Shown: in pieces, positions 39,090 through 49,952 of the stretch | How the letters are laid out: each line of letters starts with the position of its first letter | Position numbering within the stretch: position 1 is the first letter of the stretch | DNA from: Unio delphinus | Taxonomy: Eukaryota > Mollusca > Bivalvia > Unionida > Unionidae | Direction: 5' to 3' | Assembly: GCA_029339505.1 (NCBI GenBank) | Contig: JAQISU010000036.1 | Location: forward strand, 5,637,501 to 5,701,500 | Length of the DNA stretch: 64,000 bases | The notes under the pieces: generated by a model | Seen by the model: only the letters and a program-made list of their open reading frames with translations | Database searches by the model: none | What the model was told of the DNA's origin: nothing | Program-made: the position numbers and the translations under genes

Positions 39090-39215
39090 ACCCAGGAATC
39101 GTGTCACGTACCAATGTGTGTGTTTGTCAGGCATGCGTGAGTGAGTGATCGATAGATGTGCCTGATTTCCGTGCTTCACGAATATTAATATCAATTCCCC
39201 GTCAAAGGAACAAAG
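39090..39215 (+). repeat. Direct repeat, right copy
   Basis: Partner of 37199-37310, same orientation, diverged. It may be the remains of terminal repeats of an element, but no integrase or reverse transcriptase lies between. Confidence 0.5.
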
Positions 39216-39534
39216 GCTTCTGGCTTTGCTGCTATAGTTCTTTTGCCGGAATACACCTCGTACAATAGGAGTTGTGAAAATGATGTGCACGTGCCGTTCA
39301 TGCAGGTGAAATAGCAAGAATTATCTATATTTGGCAAGATTATACCTATGGAATCTCTCCCGAGAACCGTTCCTGGCCTAGACGATCAAATTCCTCAGTC
39401 AATCGAACAATAAGAACGTTGAGGGAGTGATCATAGCTATCGAATTATTAGACAGCACATCAAAATTGCGGCTCTGAACGACTCTGACGTCTTACTGCCA
39501 GTTTGTGAATGAAGCTTTACGAGAGTTTTATAAA

Positions 39535-40530
39535 TTGATTTATTTTTAACGGCGCACCAGCACGGTAGGCCATTTAGCGCAATACAATAGGTCGCATGCA
39601 TACATGTTTAAAAATGTTAGAATGTTTAATATCGACCAGCGATATCAAAAACCAAATAGTTCAAAGTAAAATGGTAAGATGTTGGTAACAGTAAACTATG
39701 AAGCTTCCAAATCAACGGGAGATGGTCATGGTGTATGTTGATGAGTACAGATGAAAAGATGTTGAAAACGAGGGGCAGTATTTACATTATATAAACATGG
39801 TCTAGGTTATTGCATACAAGTTATAGTTAAAACTAAAGATCTACTTCCTTCGGAAAATCTAAAATGCAAGTGAGATGTATAATAACAAAACGTTCCTTTC
39901 TGTCATGTACATTATACTACTTTTCACGTGTAGGTTGCAGGTCGGAACAATCGGTCATAAAATGCTTAACAATGAATGGTTCATTGCAAGTAACGCACTC
40001 TGGTGGATCATCACATTTTAGTATGTGGGAGTTGGTTATGTTTGTATGGCTAATTCTGATTTTTGCAACGACTACCTCCTCTCTATGAATAGTTATGTAC
40101 GAAGGAATCCAATCTCACAGTTTCGGTTTGATTGCTTGAAGTTTGTTATTCACTACATCATTCCATGATGCCTGCCACTTTTTGATACTTGGTGGACTTA
40201 GCGGTAATTTAAACTCAGATGGATATTGGGATAGCGCGATCTGCTTCTTCATTACCTTTAATACCACAGTCGCTAGGTAACCAACAGTATGCTATATTGT
40301 AGGAGGTACTAAGCTCCGTATTTTTGACTAGGAGATTGGCTAATATTGTTCTTTATTCTTCAGTTTTCTATTGTGTAGTGACTGAAACATTGATAGTGAG
40401 TCACGGAATATAATGCTATTTAAAATATGTTTCTTTTCGATAAATTTCAGAGCAAGGTCTATTGCTCTATTTCGAACCAGATCAACATGTACACGGTGAA
40501 TTTTTAAGATTCCAATATCGACCTACCACA
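39535..40530 (-). pseudogene. Non-LTR retrotransposon remnant with RNase H and 3' UTR
   Basis: On the minus strand, 40310-40241 reads YCWLPSDCGIKGNEEADRAI. This is the C-terminal RNase H signature (W-x-P-x-H/D-x-G-I-x-G-N-E-x-A-D) found in I/Jockey-group LINE ORF2 proteins; here the usual His is Asp. Upstream (40460-40390) a frame reads RDSLSMFQSLHNRKL, also expected in this domain. Frames are broken by several stops and shifts. Downstream (to 39535) comes the 3' UTR shared with three truncated copies elsewhere in the window. This is a dead element whose role in life was target-primed reverse transcription. Confidence 0.75.
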
Positions 40531-41099
40531 GGATAAAGCAGAAGAGTTCATAACCACTGTTTGGAATCCATTGCTAACCACACTGAAACGTCATTGTTTG
40601 AGACTTTTCATTCATAACGATCGTTTGGAGTCACCGGTTTGGAACGGATTTAACAGTGCAAAGTCATCGACAATCTTAAGCATGTGCAACAATCCAACGA
40701 CATCACCGTCGCAAAAGCGATACTGTTGACGACCCACGTTTCTCTTTTCCATGGGACGGAACGGGAAAAAGTGTTATAGTGCACGAACCTTGTAGCATCA
40801 AGCGCAGCCTCGTTCAAATTAACAACACTCATGACCAGATTTAATTAACCCATGCCATAGTGGTGGGACAAACGTATGCCGACAAAAACGGCACACCAGA
40901 ATGGTAAAGAGCCTGGGCAAGCAATCGACGAACTAACTGAACCAAATAAAGAGACCTGAACTCCATTTTCAGCAACATGATCTATCCAAAGACGCACACC
41001 GTGGTATTCCTTAATTAAAAGTTGCAAAATTTATTGGATCCATGCTGCTATCTGAAAGTCCAACTTCAAGAAGTGCATGGAACTCTGTTGCTTCCAGAT

Positions 41100-41430
41100 G
41101 CATTTAGGAACACGTGTAGCTATCTAGGTATGTGTATGGATATATGGATATATTCAGTGTCACAAGGAATGGAGAGCCGACTTTGTGTCGTATGCAGTCA
41201 GATATGCGTTTAGGTACATGTGCAGCTAACTTTGTGTATGAATATATAGATAAATCCAATGTCACTGGCGTTTGAAGGGCCGACTTCATGTCGTATGCAG
41301 TCATTTATGCATTTACGTTAATGTGTAGCTAGCTTGATTTGTGTATGAATATATAGATATATGCTATGACATGGGTATTAGAGAGCCGACTATGTGTCCT
41401 ATGGAGTAAGGTATGCATGTAGGTATCTCT
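41100..41430. repeat. About 105-bp tandem repeat, three diverged units
   Basis: Units start at about 41100, 41206, 41309 and 41415 (gcatttagg-type). Each contains 'gtgtatg.atatatagata' and 'gccgact..gtgtc.tatg.agt'. No gene is seen from 41431 to 42112. Confidence 0.85.
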
Positions 41431-42112
41431 TGAGATTCATTTTTATAGGAAAATTATAGCTGACACATTTATTGGTCACGTTTTTGACAAAGTCACTGTC
41501 ATACTTTATTTGTATTAATTAATCAGACAGTATTGATGTCAGTGATCATCTTTTAACAATGCTTTCTCTTTATACTAATCAGGATGACAAATGACAATCA
41601 CTTGTCAGACAGGAAAAGGGTTCCTGAGAACTCATGTATGATTCAACGGGATATTACTGAAACCGAAGCCTTTCCACATAACTTTTCCATTTCTATTTTG
41701 TGATGCTGTCAGTCCACTTTTTTATCTATCTATCTCTCCTGCTCTGCTGCCAATCTGGACGCTGAACTACAGTACTATTGTGGATTTATTGTAGGATCTA
41801 GTGACATGCCATTTCAGCGTTCTCTTTTTATGGTTGTGAGGAGGTCTTCATATTTGTTTATTCCGAGTCTGATTGTGTTACGCACCTCTACAGTTGTGAT
41901 GTGGTCATGTACGAGACGCTAAGGAATGTTCTTTAGCATTTCTTTTCAGTTGCCTGGATTTTTCGATGTAATTCTTATGTCAGGGTCCAGGCCTCACATA
42001 CATACAATATGATTGAGATGCCTAGTGCTCTCAATTGTATGCGTAATTACCGCGCTGAATAATGAGATTACTCGAACAATTAATATGAAACCTAACATTG
42101 CGATTTTACAAA

Positions 42113-42415
42113 ATGTATATACCCGTAAAACCACGAAATGATTTTTCAAAACAACCAATACTCGGCAATGTCACTGTTAGGTATTTATATGAACCAAGAG
42201 AGCTCAAAGATGGCAAAAAAAGAGCTACTGATCCTATTTGGAGTGTTACTGCACATTAAATATCTAGCATAACGAGATCTACGGTTAGACCGCCAGTCTA
42301 TAGGTTGGATTCAACAGCTCCTCCGGGTGGGTTTACTCCTCAGCGAGCATTTACTCATGAACTCTTACAAGTGATACCCGAGGATACTCAATTATCGCCG
42401 CGTGGTCTTAACTAG
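42113..42415 (+). pseudogene. Integrase C-terminal-like remnant (element copy A, left end)
   Basis: A plus-strand frame runs from ATG 42113 to TAG 42413-42415 with one in-frame TAA (42257-42259). It contains YLYEPRELKDGKKRATDPIW, then, after the stop, RPPVYRLDSTAPPGGF and HELLQVIPEDTQL. The order 'R-A-T-D-P-I-W', a Pro/Val-Tyr-Arg-Leu strand, then 'F-x-x-E-L-L-x-V' resembles the C-terminal part of retroviral-type (rve) integrases carried by virus-like mobile elements. The catalytic core is not visible upstream. It would have inserted the element into chromosomes. Assignment by eye. Confidence 0.45.
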
Positions 42416-42853
42416 CACCACTGCGTCTGTTGCATTCAAGACAAGTCAGCATCACATTATATCAGGTACGACCAACACTGTTATTCTTTCTGTCTACGGT
42501 AAATTGGCAGGGGTCTTTATCCGACCAACACCAACGCATTATACAATTGCAACTCGAGCAGTGGTTATTATGTTGTTGTTTCAATGTGATTATAAATATC
42601 AAATTTTCTGTTATTTGTTTTTGTCTTGTTGTTTATAACCAGATAGTTTTTATCTGATTATATCATCTCTGACAATATCACTTATTGTACTGCCATTAGA
42701 GTCTTAAAAAAACTCTTCGAAGTTGATTTATTCTTCGTACTCTGGACACCGCAAGATAAACTAAATTCGACCACTCGATGCGATTATCTATGATCCAAAA
42801 AATTGTATCGGATGTATTCAACCCCAGCGAAGAATGTATCGTCGCTGCGTATC

Positions 42854-45757
42854 CTAGCTTCCATGGGATTTATCAGCACGCAATGCATCTTCGACGACAT
42901 TGATATAAACCAACACAATATCATTTAACACGAAAATTTGTGTTTCACTTTGTAGAGGAATATCAACTTCGATATTTTGTCTTCGTGTATTCTTGGGTCT
43001 ATAACACAATGACACTGGAAGTGTTGCAAATGTTTCTTTGTGTCTGTTAAATAAATTCATCTGAAGTGTTTCTCTGACTATCTTTCTGTTCGGCACTATC
43101 AAATCGTTTGGTCTCCACGCTTCCCAAAAACCAATTAATGGGGAATCTGAAATTATTTCACGCGCTATTACCCACTGGATTCTATCCGGTTGTAATCTGA
43201 TTAGTTTCTTGAACTCGAGTAATTGTTTATCAAGTAATCTATGATCAGCACTAATTTCTTCATAATAGTCTACAAAATTCTTCAGCCAATTATGTGGGGA
43301 TAAACCGACAAATGGTGGTAGTTGACCATGATCGCCACGCATAATCACTTTTGTATTCGCTAGCAAAAACTAATCGAGAAACCTTTGTAATACATCTAAC
43401 GACACTGTGCATACCTCATCTCAAATAATGTTTTCAGGAATATATTTCTCACCCATTCGATCAGGAGTCCATTCGTCACCTTTACATCGAAATAAACTGT
43501 GATAAGTGCAAGCATTAATTCTTCGTTGTTTCATCTCTCTTGTAAGTCTGCGTGTTGGTATTAGCACAATCATGTTTGATTTCCCTCGAAATAATTCAAT
43601 TGCATGAGTCGTCTTCCCTGACCCACCACAGCTGTTTAAGCAACTGGTTCTATATCTACATATTGGTTCGGAACGCGACGGTGCATTAGATTGTTCTGAT
43701 ATCTGATTATTTTTCAAGTAATTGTTTTCAATTGTAACATCTGCTGATTTGGAGTAATAACGCAGTACTTATTTTGTAATTCTCCTTGATCCCCAACTCT
43801 CGTTTGAATTAGTGAATTCAGCTACTGCTTCTTTATGTTTACGTCTATATAAAATGAATCAGTGGCTACTCTAACTGCGGTGTCAGGAAATCTATTTATC
43901 ATCGAAAGTAAATTAATAGAAGCATAAGCCAGCATAGACGATCTTAAGTACGTATATTAAGGATATTCTCCATCTGTGTAAGTAACAATTGTAACTAATG
44001 TTTGTTCCATCAGACAAGAAAGCCTCTTTCCGATCGACGTATATACATCTAGATGTTACATCTGCGATTATAAAATCGTATTCACCATTATATATTATCA
44101 ACCGCGAAGAATATCGTTTGTGGTCGTATTTTCCACCCTGTGTGAACTTATCAATTATTCTTCTACCGAAATCTTTTGCGTGTTTATTTCTAACTTCAAA
44201 GATTTCTTTGCACCATTTCACGACATATTCTTCGTCGAGATCGGGGAATTCGTTTTTTGTTTTCGGTGATTATGCTATGGAGACTATCGGGTTGTAGTAA
44301 CCAGACTTCAGTTTGTTTCCTATATGATATAATTGCTTCACTGACAATCAGCGATATCAGCATTTTAGAATCAATCATATACCTTAATAACACCATTGGC
44401 AACCAGTGTTTTCCAGAGATGTGTCTACCAAACCAAACATAACAGCATGGATGAAGTCCTTTAGCCAATTCAAATCATACCACACGAGTGAATCCGGTTA
44501 AAATAGGGCAGTGGTCTATTAATCGCAACACGGGTCATCTCATATGTGGGATGTCCACATCTTTTGAAGTACTTAGAACACTCTCCATATCCAAGAAAAC
44601 TCCCTGGATAACAACCGAAATAATACTTTTGTGGTCGTATTTTGTATTCCATAATCCACCATGGCGATATGCAATGCAGCTTGATTCGATATCTGAGAGA
44701 AATTCTGCGCGTGTTGGTTTCCATAGATTTATCTTTCTCGTGAAATGATCTGCAACTGACGGAATTGTTAAAGTTTGTTAATAATTGCTCGTCGTAATCC
44801 GTTGAAAAGCCACTAGCTAGTTTTTTCATCTCGTTGTGGAGGGCTTCAGTACGGTATATTTCGCCATTGGGTCTTACAAATTGATCGAATTTACCCTCTT
44901 CGTCTTCAAAACTGTGAAGTAACCACACTGGCACAGGATCGTTTTGACTTAACTCGTAAATAAAATAAAATAAATTTCCCGTGTAATATTTTATGGTTCT
45001 ATCCTGCGGAAATATTGTTACCAGAGGTGTTCATTATGGTCAATAATTTTGATTGGAGCTCCAATTGATTTTTATTTTGATTCGTGTAATACCTCTCCTG
45101 TTATCGTAATTACGGTTATTGGGAATCTTAATGATGTTTCTAATTTGGCTATATCTTGAATTGTTGCTCCGCTCTCCTTCAGTGTTAATCCCCATTCATT
45201 TATTATTTTTTTTTGTTGTGTCTTAGATCCGTCAATTTGTTTTCTCGCAACGCATTTGTTAAATGCTCTATTATTCGTTCTGCTACACAATTTATTCTTG
45301 ACGAATATTTCATGGGTTTTAGTTTTTCAATACTTGGTTTATTATTTATCGGATAGATCCCATAAACAATCGCGGTTACAAGATAGGATCTCTCGTAAAA
45401 CGGTTTGTCAATCCCAGTCAGAATTCCTGGTTTGGAATCCTGACTCATAGTGGCAGTTTTCTTTTTTCAGGATGGGTTCAAAGTTATAATCCAAATCCCC
45501 TTTTCTGAGCGGGTAATGAATTTCACTCTTAAAAAATACTTTTCTTGTCATTATGTGAGATTACCACTTCTGCTCTTTCGTCGTTCAGGGTAGCATCAAC
45601 ACTACCATCAATTCGAAATGTTGACCAATAGTGAAATGCTCCATCGCGCGTTATTTCATTAAACCAATCACGAATTCTACCCAAAATGCTTCTATCACTT
45701 ATCGAATTCAACATTTTGTCAAGGCGTTATTTTCGATAATCTCTCGAACTCCTCCAT
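42854..45757 (-). pseudogene. Replication protein: family-B polymerase palm plus SF1 helicase, frameshifted
   Basis: The start is ATG 45757-45755 and the stop TAG at 42854; intact length would be about 960 residues. Overlapping fragments in shifting frames share one direction: 45714-45529, 45448-45203, 45290-45072, 44934-44470, 44221-43913, 43717-43421, 43366-42854. At about 43945-43860 it reads YLRSSMLAYASINLLSMINR followed by VRVATDSFYI, the helix plus A/D-T-D-S motif C of family-B DNA polymerases. Then come a Walker A (GGSGKTTHAIEL), IVLIPTRRLTREMK, TYHSLFRCKG, a D-E box (interrupted by a TGA near 43424) and VIMRGDHGQLPPF, the motifs of superfamily-1 helicases. The fused order implies one protein that copied and unwound the element genome. 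Homopolymer runs mark several frameshifts, for example near 45533 and 45725. Confidence 0.7.
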
Positions 45758-45861
45758 ATTATAATTAAAACAAGTATTTAAATAAAGAATTTATTATATA
45801 ATTAATCATTGCAAATGATTTATGATAGGATCAGTAACCGCTTGTAACAAATTATGCAGAA

Positions 45862-46086
45862 GTGAATTATGTTGATATCATTTACAATGCGTACGTCGTG
45901 GATGTTTGGGGTAAGTCGCAGTTATGTCTCAATTGCGGTTGTAAGCGATACAGAGAGCTAAAGCGCTATTATGATAATAGAGTTAAAAACTCTATCAGTG
46001 ACTCTGACTTTGTCCCTGACAGCGTCAATGACAAAATCATAAGAACAAATCAAGACTACATTGATAGATTCTCAAGTAATGATTAA
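45862..46086 (+). pseudogene. Small hypothetical with Cys cluster (element copy A)
   Basis: A 75-codon frame with GTG as first available start, divergent from the replication gene. It contains QLCLNCGCKRYRELKRYY, a C-x-x-C-x-C cluster followed by a basic helix, which could bind metal or nucleic acid. The C-terminus is acidic. The distance to the replication gene start is 105 bp, so this intergenic stretch probably held both promoters. No family recognised. Confidence 0.35.
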
Positions 46087-46125
46087 ACCAAATAATGAAT
46101 TAGATAAATAGTATTTAGTCTATAA

Positions 46126-46639
46126 GTGAACCAAGAATTTCAACCATATCTCGTGATAACCAATTATGAAGCATCTCGTGACGGTATGGTCAGACACCGC
46201 AGGCTGAAGAAACCAGTTGGTGTTGATAATGGTATGGGGTATTTGATATTTAGTGCTGGAGGGAAAAATCATTTTAATCACAGAATCGTCTATGAGGTAT
46301 TTAACGGATTGATCAAGGATGGTCTTGTTATTGATAATATCGATGGATGTCCTCAAAATAACAGATTGGATAATTTACGAGTTATAACACAAAGTGAAAA
46401 CACCAAACGAGGAGGGACTGGAAAACACTCGGAAAATGCGAAACCTATAAAATTATTTAATACAGAAAATAACGAAGAAAGAGTATTTCAATAATGAATG
46501 AATCTGGAAAGTATTTCGATATTTGCGAACCTTCGGTACGAAATATATCAGCAGAGAATATCATTAAATCCGCTTTTTCTATAAAAAATCAAAACAATTC
46601 AATTCGTTCTCATCTAAATTATGATATGTTGTATTAAGG
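46126..46639 (+). pseudogene. HNH homing-type endonuclease, frameshifted
   Basis: The first codon is GTG 46126 directly after a TAA; the original ATG has probably mutated. The frame reads HFNHRIVYEVFNGLIKDGLV, then IDNIDGCPQNNRLDNLRVIT and QSENTKRG: the HNH-type nuclease fold found in phage and intron homing endonucleases. The central His of the usual I-D-H-I-D-G motif is Asn here, so catalysis is likely lost. The region after AKPIKLFNTENNEERVF is like a NUMOD DNA-binding repeat. The frame is lost at 46492, and sequence to 46639 (SAENIIKSAFSIKN) continues in another register. Such genes are selfish passengers or help element mobility. Confidence 0.65.
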
Positions 46640-47326
46640 GGAATAACTCGTGTGGGCTTGTCTGTATACGGTTTTGAAACAACGATAACTCCTTTGTTGT
46701 AGTCACGTATCTCAGTGGGATTGTTTGATGACTCACAGTCTGACTGAATGGCTTTTTTGTGTTGGTTTGACTAGAAAATTTATAATTTTGTCTACGATTT
46801 TTAATTACAGTGAAATCTACGATTTATATCTACGATTGATATACGATTTTTATCTACAATTCGTTAAATTCTTTTCGACATATACAGCAGTTTAGCTATA
46901 TATCGTATTCAAAATTATATACTAGTAGATTACGAATACTTGTGTATTGCATACACGGATTGGATCTCGTCCTGGGCCCCATCGTTCGAATCTCGTGGCA
47001 GGCATTATTATTATGTCGACGGTACCGATTTGGAAGTTTTTTCTCTATAATTGGAGATTTAAGCCATTCGAAAATCAAGCCGTGAAACCACCATACGTCA
47101 CACAGTGTGAATGTGTTTTTGCATTCAACCCGGGGTGATTTTGTTGGGGTATGGTGCTTTCAGTTTGAATGTAGAACAGCCCTGTGTGTGTATGTGATGT
47201 ATGCATATCATTTCATTCTATATATCATATCATTTCATTGTAAATACCATAACATTTTATTGTAAATACCATATCATTTCATTGTAAATACCATATCCTA
47301 TTATTGTATATATATATATATATATA

Positions 47327-47404
<78 letters not shown>

Positions 47405-47507
47405 AGTATGTAAATAACTAAATATCTAAATATCTAAATATGTATATATCAAATATGTAAATATTTATATATGTAAATATCAAATATGTAAATATGTATA
47501 TATGTTT
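46640..47507. other. Later insertions inside element copy A
   Basis: This gap between the HNH gene and the structural genes holds short tandem repeats of 'tctacgatttttat' (about 46785-46870). It also has a box-B-like 'gttcgaatctcgtggc' at 46984 with no clear box A, four ~25-bp units of 'atatcatttcattgtaaatac' (47205-47300), (TA)n and ATATGTAA-type repeats. None looks like part of the original element. Confidence 0.5.
47308..47402. repeat. (TA)n microsatellite
   Basis: A TA run with one TATC interruption, followed by degenerate AAATATGTA repeats. Confidence 0.95.
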
Positions 47508-47509
47508 GT

Positions 47510-47757
47510 TTGTTTTTAGGGTTTAACGCCATTTTTCAGCACACGATAGGCTATACATGGCGGCCAGTATTATTGATGGAGGAAGAACCCGGGAATGACC
47601 CCAGAAAGAACCACCGACCCACGAGAAGCTACTGGCAAGCTTTCTCACATAACTACATTAGCCGAATCTTAGACTCGAACCGACGCAGACAGAGGTGAGA
47701 CGGCAGTGATCCGTAACGGACAGCGCTTTAGACCACTCAGCCACTCGGGCCTCGATA
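47510..47757 (-). mobile_element. tRNA-derived SINE
   Basis: On the minus strand it starts 'gaggcccgagtggctgagtg' (box A) and has 'ggttcgagtct' (box B) about 50 nt on. The body includes 'actggccgccat', and it ends 'atggcgttaaaccctaaa' followed by (CAAA)-type repeats. The copy at 56708-56943 shares head, body and end. The architecture resembles widespread molluscan SINEs. It interrupts the virus-like element, so it inserted after that element. Confidence 0.75.
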
Positions 47758-47870
47758 TATATATATGTAAATATGTATATATTAAAAGTAAAAACGGGTC
47801 AAAATTTCCCCCCAATGCTTTTGTTTATCATATTAGATATATCATATTTCATATAATCAATTTCGAAAAT

Positions 47871-48226
47871 ATGAATGTCATTATTAATGCAATTTCAAAT
47901 TTAAAAAGTCAAGGAATTCAATTGTCAGATAGATTAGATAGTGATCTGATTCATTCTGAATTTCAAGATATTGATGATAGCGCTCGGAATAATAGATATG
48001 TACTTCCAAAGGAGTATGGACTAATCAAACGAATTCAACACGCAGTAAATAATTCCCTTGCATTCTGTAACGACATCAATAACGTCCCGTTATTCATGCC
48101 GTCGAAAAGGTCAGAAGTGAATTGGGGAAATATAATGAAATCAAGCGCACAATTAACTCGAAAATCAAAACAATAAAAGAGATTATCCGTCAAAATGAAA
48201 ATCCCCCTTTGATTGCCTCAACATAG
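47871..48226 (+). pseudogene. Element gene 1: small helical protein, one frameshift
   Basis: ATG 47871 opens the structural gene block (MNVIINAISNLKSQGIQLSD). The first frame ends at 48176, but the coding pattern continues in another register from about 48105 (KVRSELGKYNEIKRTINSKI) to TAG 48224-48226. An indel near 48100 is therefore the likely lesion. Predicted mostly helical and charged, no membrane segment. Function unknown; position suggests a virion or assembly protein. Confidence 0.5.
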
Positions 48227-48442
48227 TAAATGAAATTCTCACCAGGGATAATTGACACTAAGCACAACCATACCTGTTGCAAGTATGAGTATATACATGT
48301 ACGGACAGAAATTCTATAGACAAGTATGCGCTTACTCACGTAGAACGAAATTCTATAGACATGTGATTTAATCACTACGCGGAAGTATGAACAGAGTGTC
48401 GGGGTTGAATTTTTACTTACAATTTAAATCGTACATTAATTT

Positions 48443-48815
48443 ATGATGGTAGGTGAAGAACTAACGACTAAATTAGCACGTGAACGATTACCTGCAATTA
48501 AGAAATTTATTCCAGTTAGTGATTCCGTTCGAAATAAGCTCCAAATGAGACAAGAAGTTCAAACTGGTTAGCAACAGACACTGAACAATTATTCAAACCA
48601 GTAACCACTGCAACGGGGAAAGTCGTATCGACCACTGAAAAAGCCATATGGGGAGATATTCCTAAGGAACAACGAGATAACAAAAACCAGCTCTGTTTCC
48701 TATACTTGAAAATGTACTCAACGCTATTTCATCAACGGGAAAACCACCAAATAAAACCGTACACGAATATACGAGTAATTTGCTTTCTAGAGAGAAATTA
48801 TATAAAATAACATGA
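48443..48815 (+). pseudogene. Element gene 2: hypothetical, two frameshifts
   Basis: Tandem ATGs at 48443/48446 start MMVGEELTTKLARERLPAIK. A stop at 48567 follows an indel, then ATDTEQLFKPVTTATGKVVS continues in a second register. From about 48685 a third register (LFPILENVLNAISSTGKPPN) reaches TGA 48813-48815. Its end overlaps the start region of the next gene. Unrecognised; co-directional with and tightly packed among the other structural genes. Confidence 0.45.
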
Positions 48816-48822
48816 TTGATAT

Positions 48823-49597
48823 TTGGAGGAGATCTTTATTAAGCCTGAAAAACCCACAACGGAAATATCTGCAACCGGTGATGTAAAAAAAATAATAGAA
48901 GATGAAATATCCGAGATGTTAAACCTCGCAAGTGTTGATCCAAATGAAATAGTTGTATTTCAAGATCGTCAGGGTAAATTGAAAACTAGTGATGTTTCCC
49001 TTGATGACATCTTAGTTAAACGACGCGACACAGTAGAATATACTATCGCGTTGTTTTCCGATCAGGGTAAACTCAAACCAGGCGCACTTGTTTCGACGCT
49101 CAAAGATAAATTAACAGCGCTCGGTGATAATTATTCATCAACGATAGAATTATTAAAAAGAATATGCGATGAATATAACGTTCATGTAAATGCGTTTACG
49201 GCGTTACAAAAAACTATTAACGCTTTTCAGGTCCCCTTAAACAATTTCTTTGGAGATCCACCGGTTACCACACCACAACTGATGGAGATAAAAGCAGCCA
49301 TTGATAATTTGATAAAATTGCGATCAGATTATGATACACATGTAGCTCAATTTACTACTTTACGTAACAACTTTAACAGGACAGATGACGCCATTGATAA
49401 TTGTTTTGGTAAACAAAATTCGAAACCCGATGATCTGAAAATACATCTCGCTGATATTAGCACAAAACTCGATGAATTAACCGCGATTAATCGGCGAATA
49501 TATTATAACTACCAACGATGTCACCAGGGATGATCTACCGAGGATAATAGAAAAACTTGAGAAAATAAAAATCCCTCACGAACTAAAAATATCTTAA
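48823..49597 (+). pseudogene. Element gene 3: long helical (fibre-like) protein, one frameshift
   Basis: The longest frame has TTG as first codon (48823). An ATG at 48812 is in another register, so the start is probably damaged. About 236 codons are open: an acidic N-terminus, then two similar modules (NAFTALQKTINAFQVPLNNF and AQFTTLRNNFNRTDDAIDNC). Both end in a conserved N-F/C-F-G, suggesting internal duplication. A frameshift at about 49520 hides a last stretch (RIIEKLEKIKIPHELKIS) ending at TAA 49597. The periodic hydrophobic pattern suggests coiled coils. Family unknown. Confidence 0.5.
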
Positions 49598-49599
49598 AT

Positions 49600-49884
49600 A
49601 ATGTGTACGCGATCCAACACGGATCATTTACGTGGACACCATCAACTAACATATTAAATATCACCGCGGGCGTCAAAGGTATTTATCGATTAACACTGGT
49701 GTCGCCGACTCAATTTAATATTTCATCAGCGAGTTCAACTGGGGTCAACAATATGATATCAACGATCATCGATAAGGAAACAACTGAACGATTCAAAATA
49801 GCATCCACTGATAATAAATTGACTAGGGTTTCAGTAACATGTTATGTGGAATTCGTAGCGGATTTAAGTAAACAACTGAATTAA
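49600..49884 (+). pseudogene. Element gene 4: beta-rich small protein
   Basis: The open frame begins at GTG 49603 (ATG 49600 is out of register) and ends at TAA 49884. It is rich in beta-type sequence (GSFTWTPSTNILNITAGVKG; LTRVSVTCYVEFVADLS). The end of the same gene is seen in copy B on the minus strand at the window edge (63908-64000), where VADLS is followed directly by a stop. Presence in both copies supports it as a real gene of the element. Confidence 0.55.
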
Positions 49885-49952
49885 AAATCCATAGGTTTTT
49901 TAACACTAGCGAATATAACGCCAGCAATTTGAAATTTATTATATTAAATAAA

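Noticed and set aside
46930..47000. Box-B-like 'gttcgaatctcg' suggesting a tRNA gene
   Set aside because: No box A at the right distance and no cloverleaf pairing.
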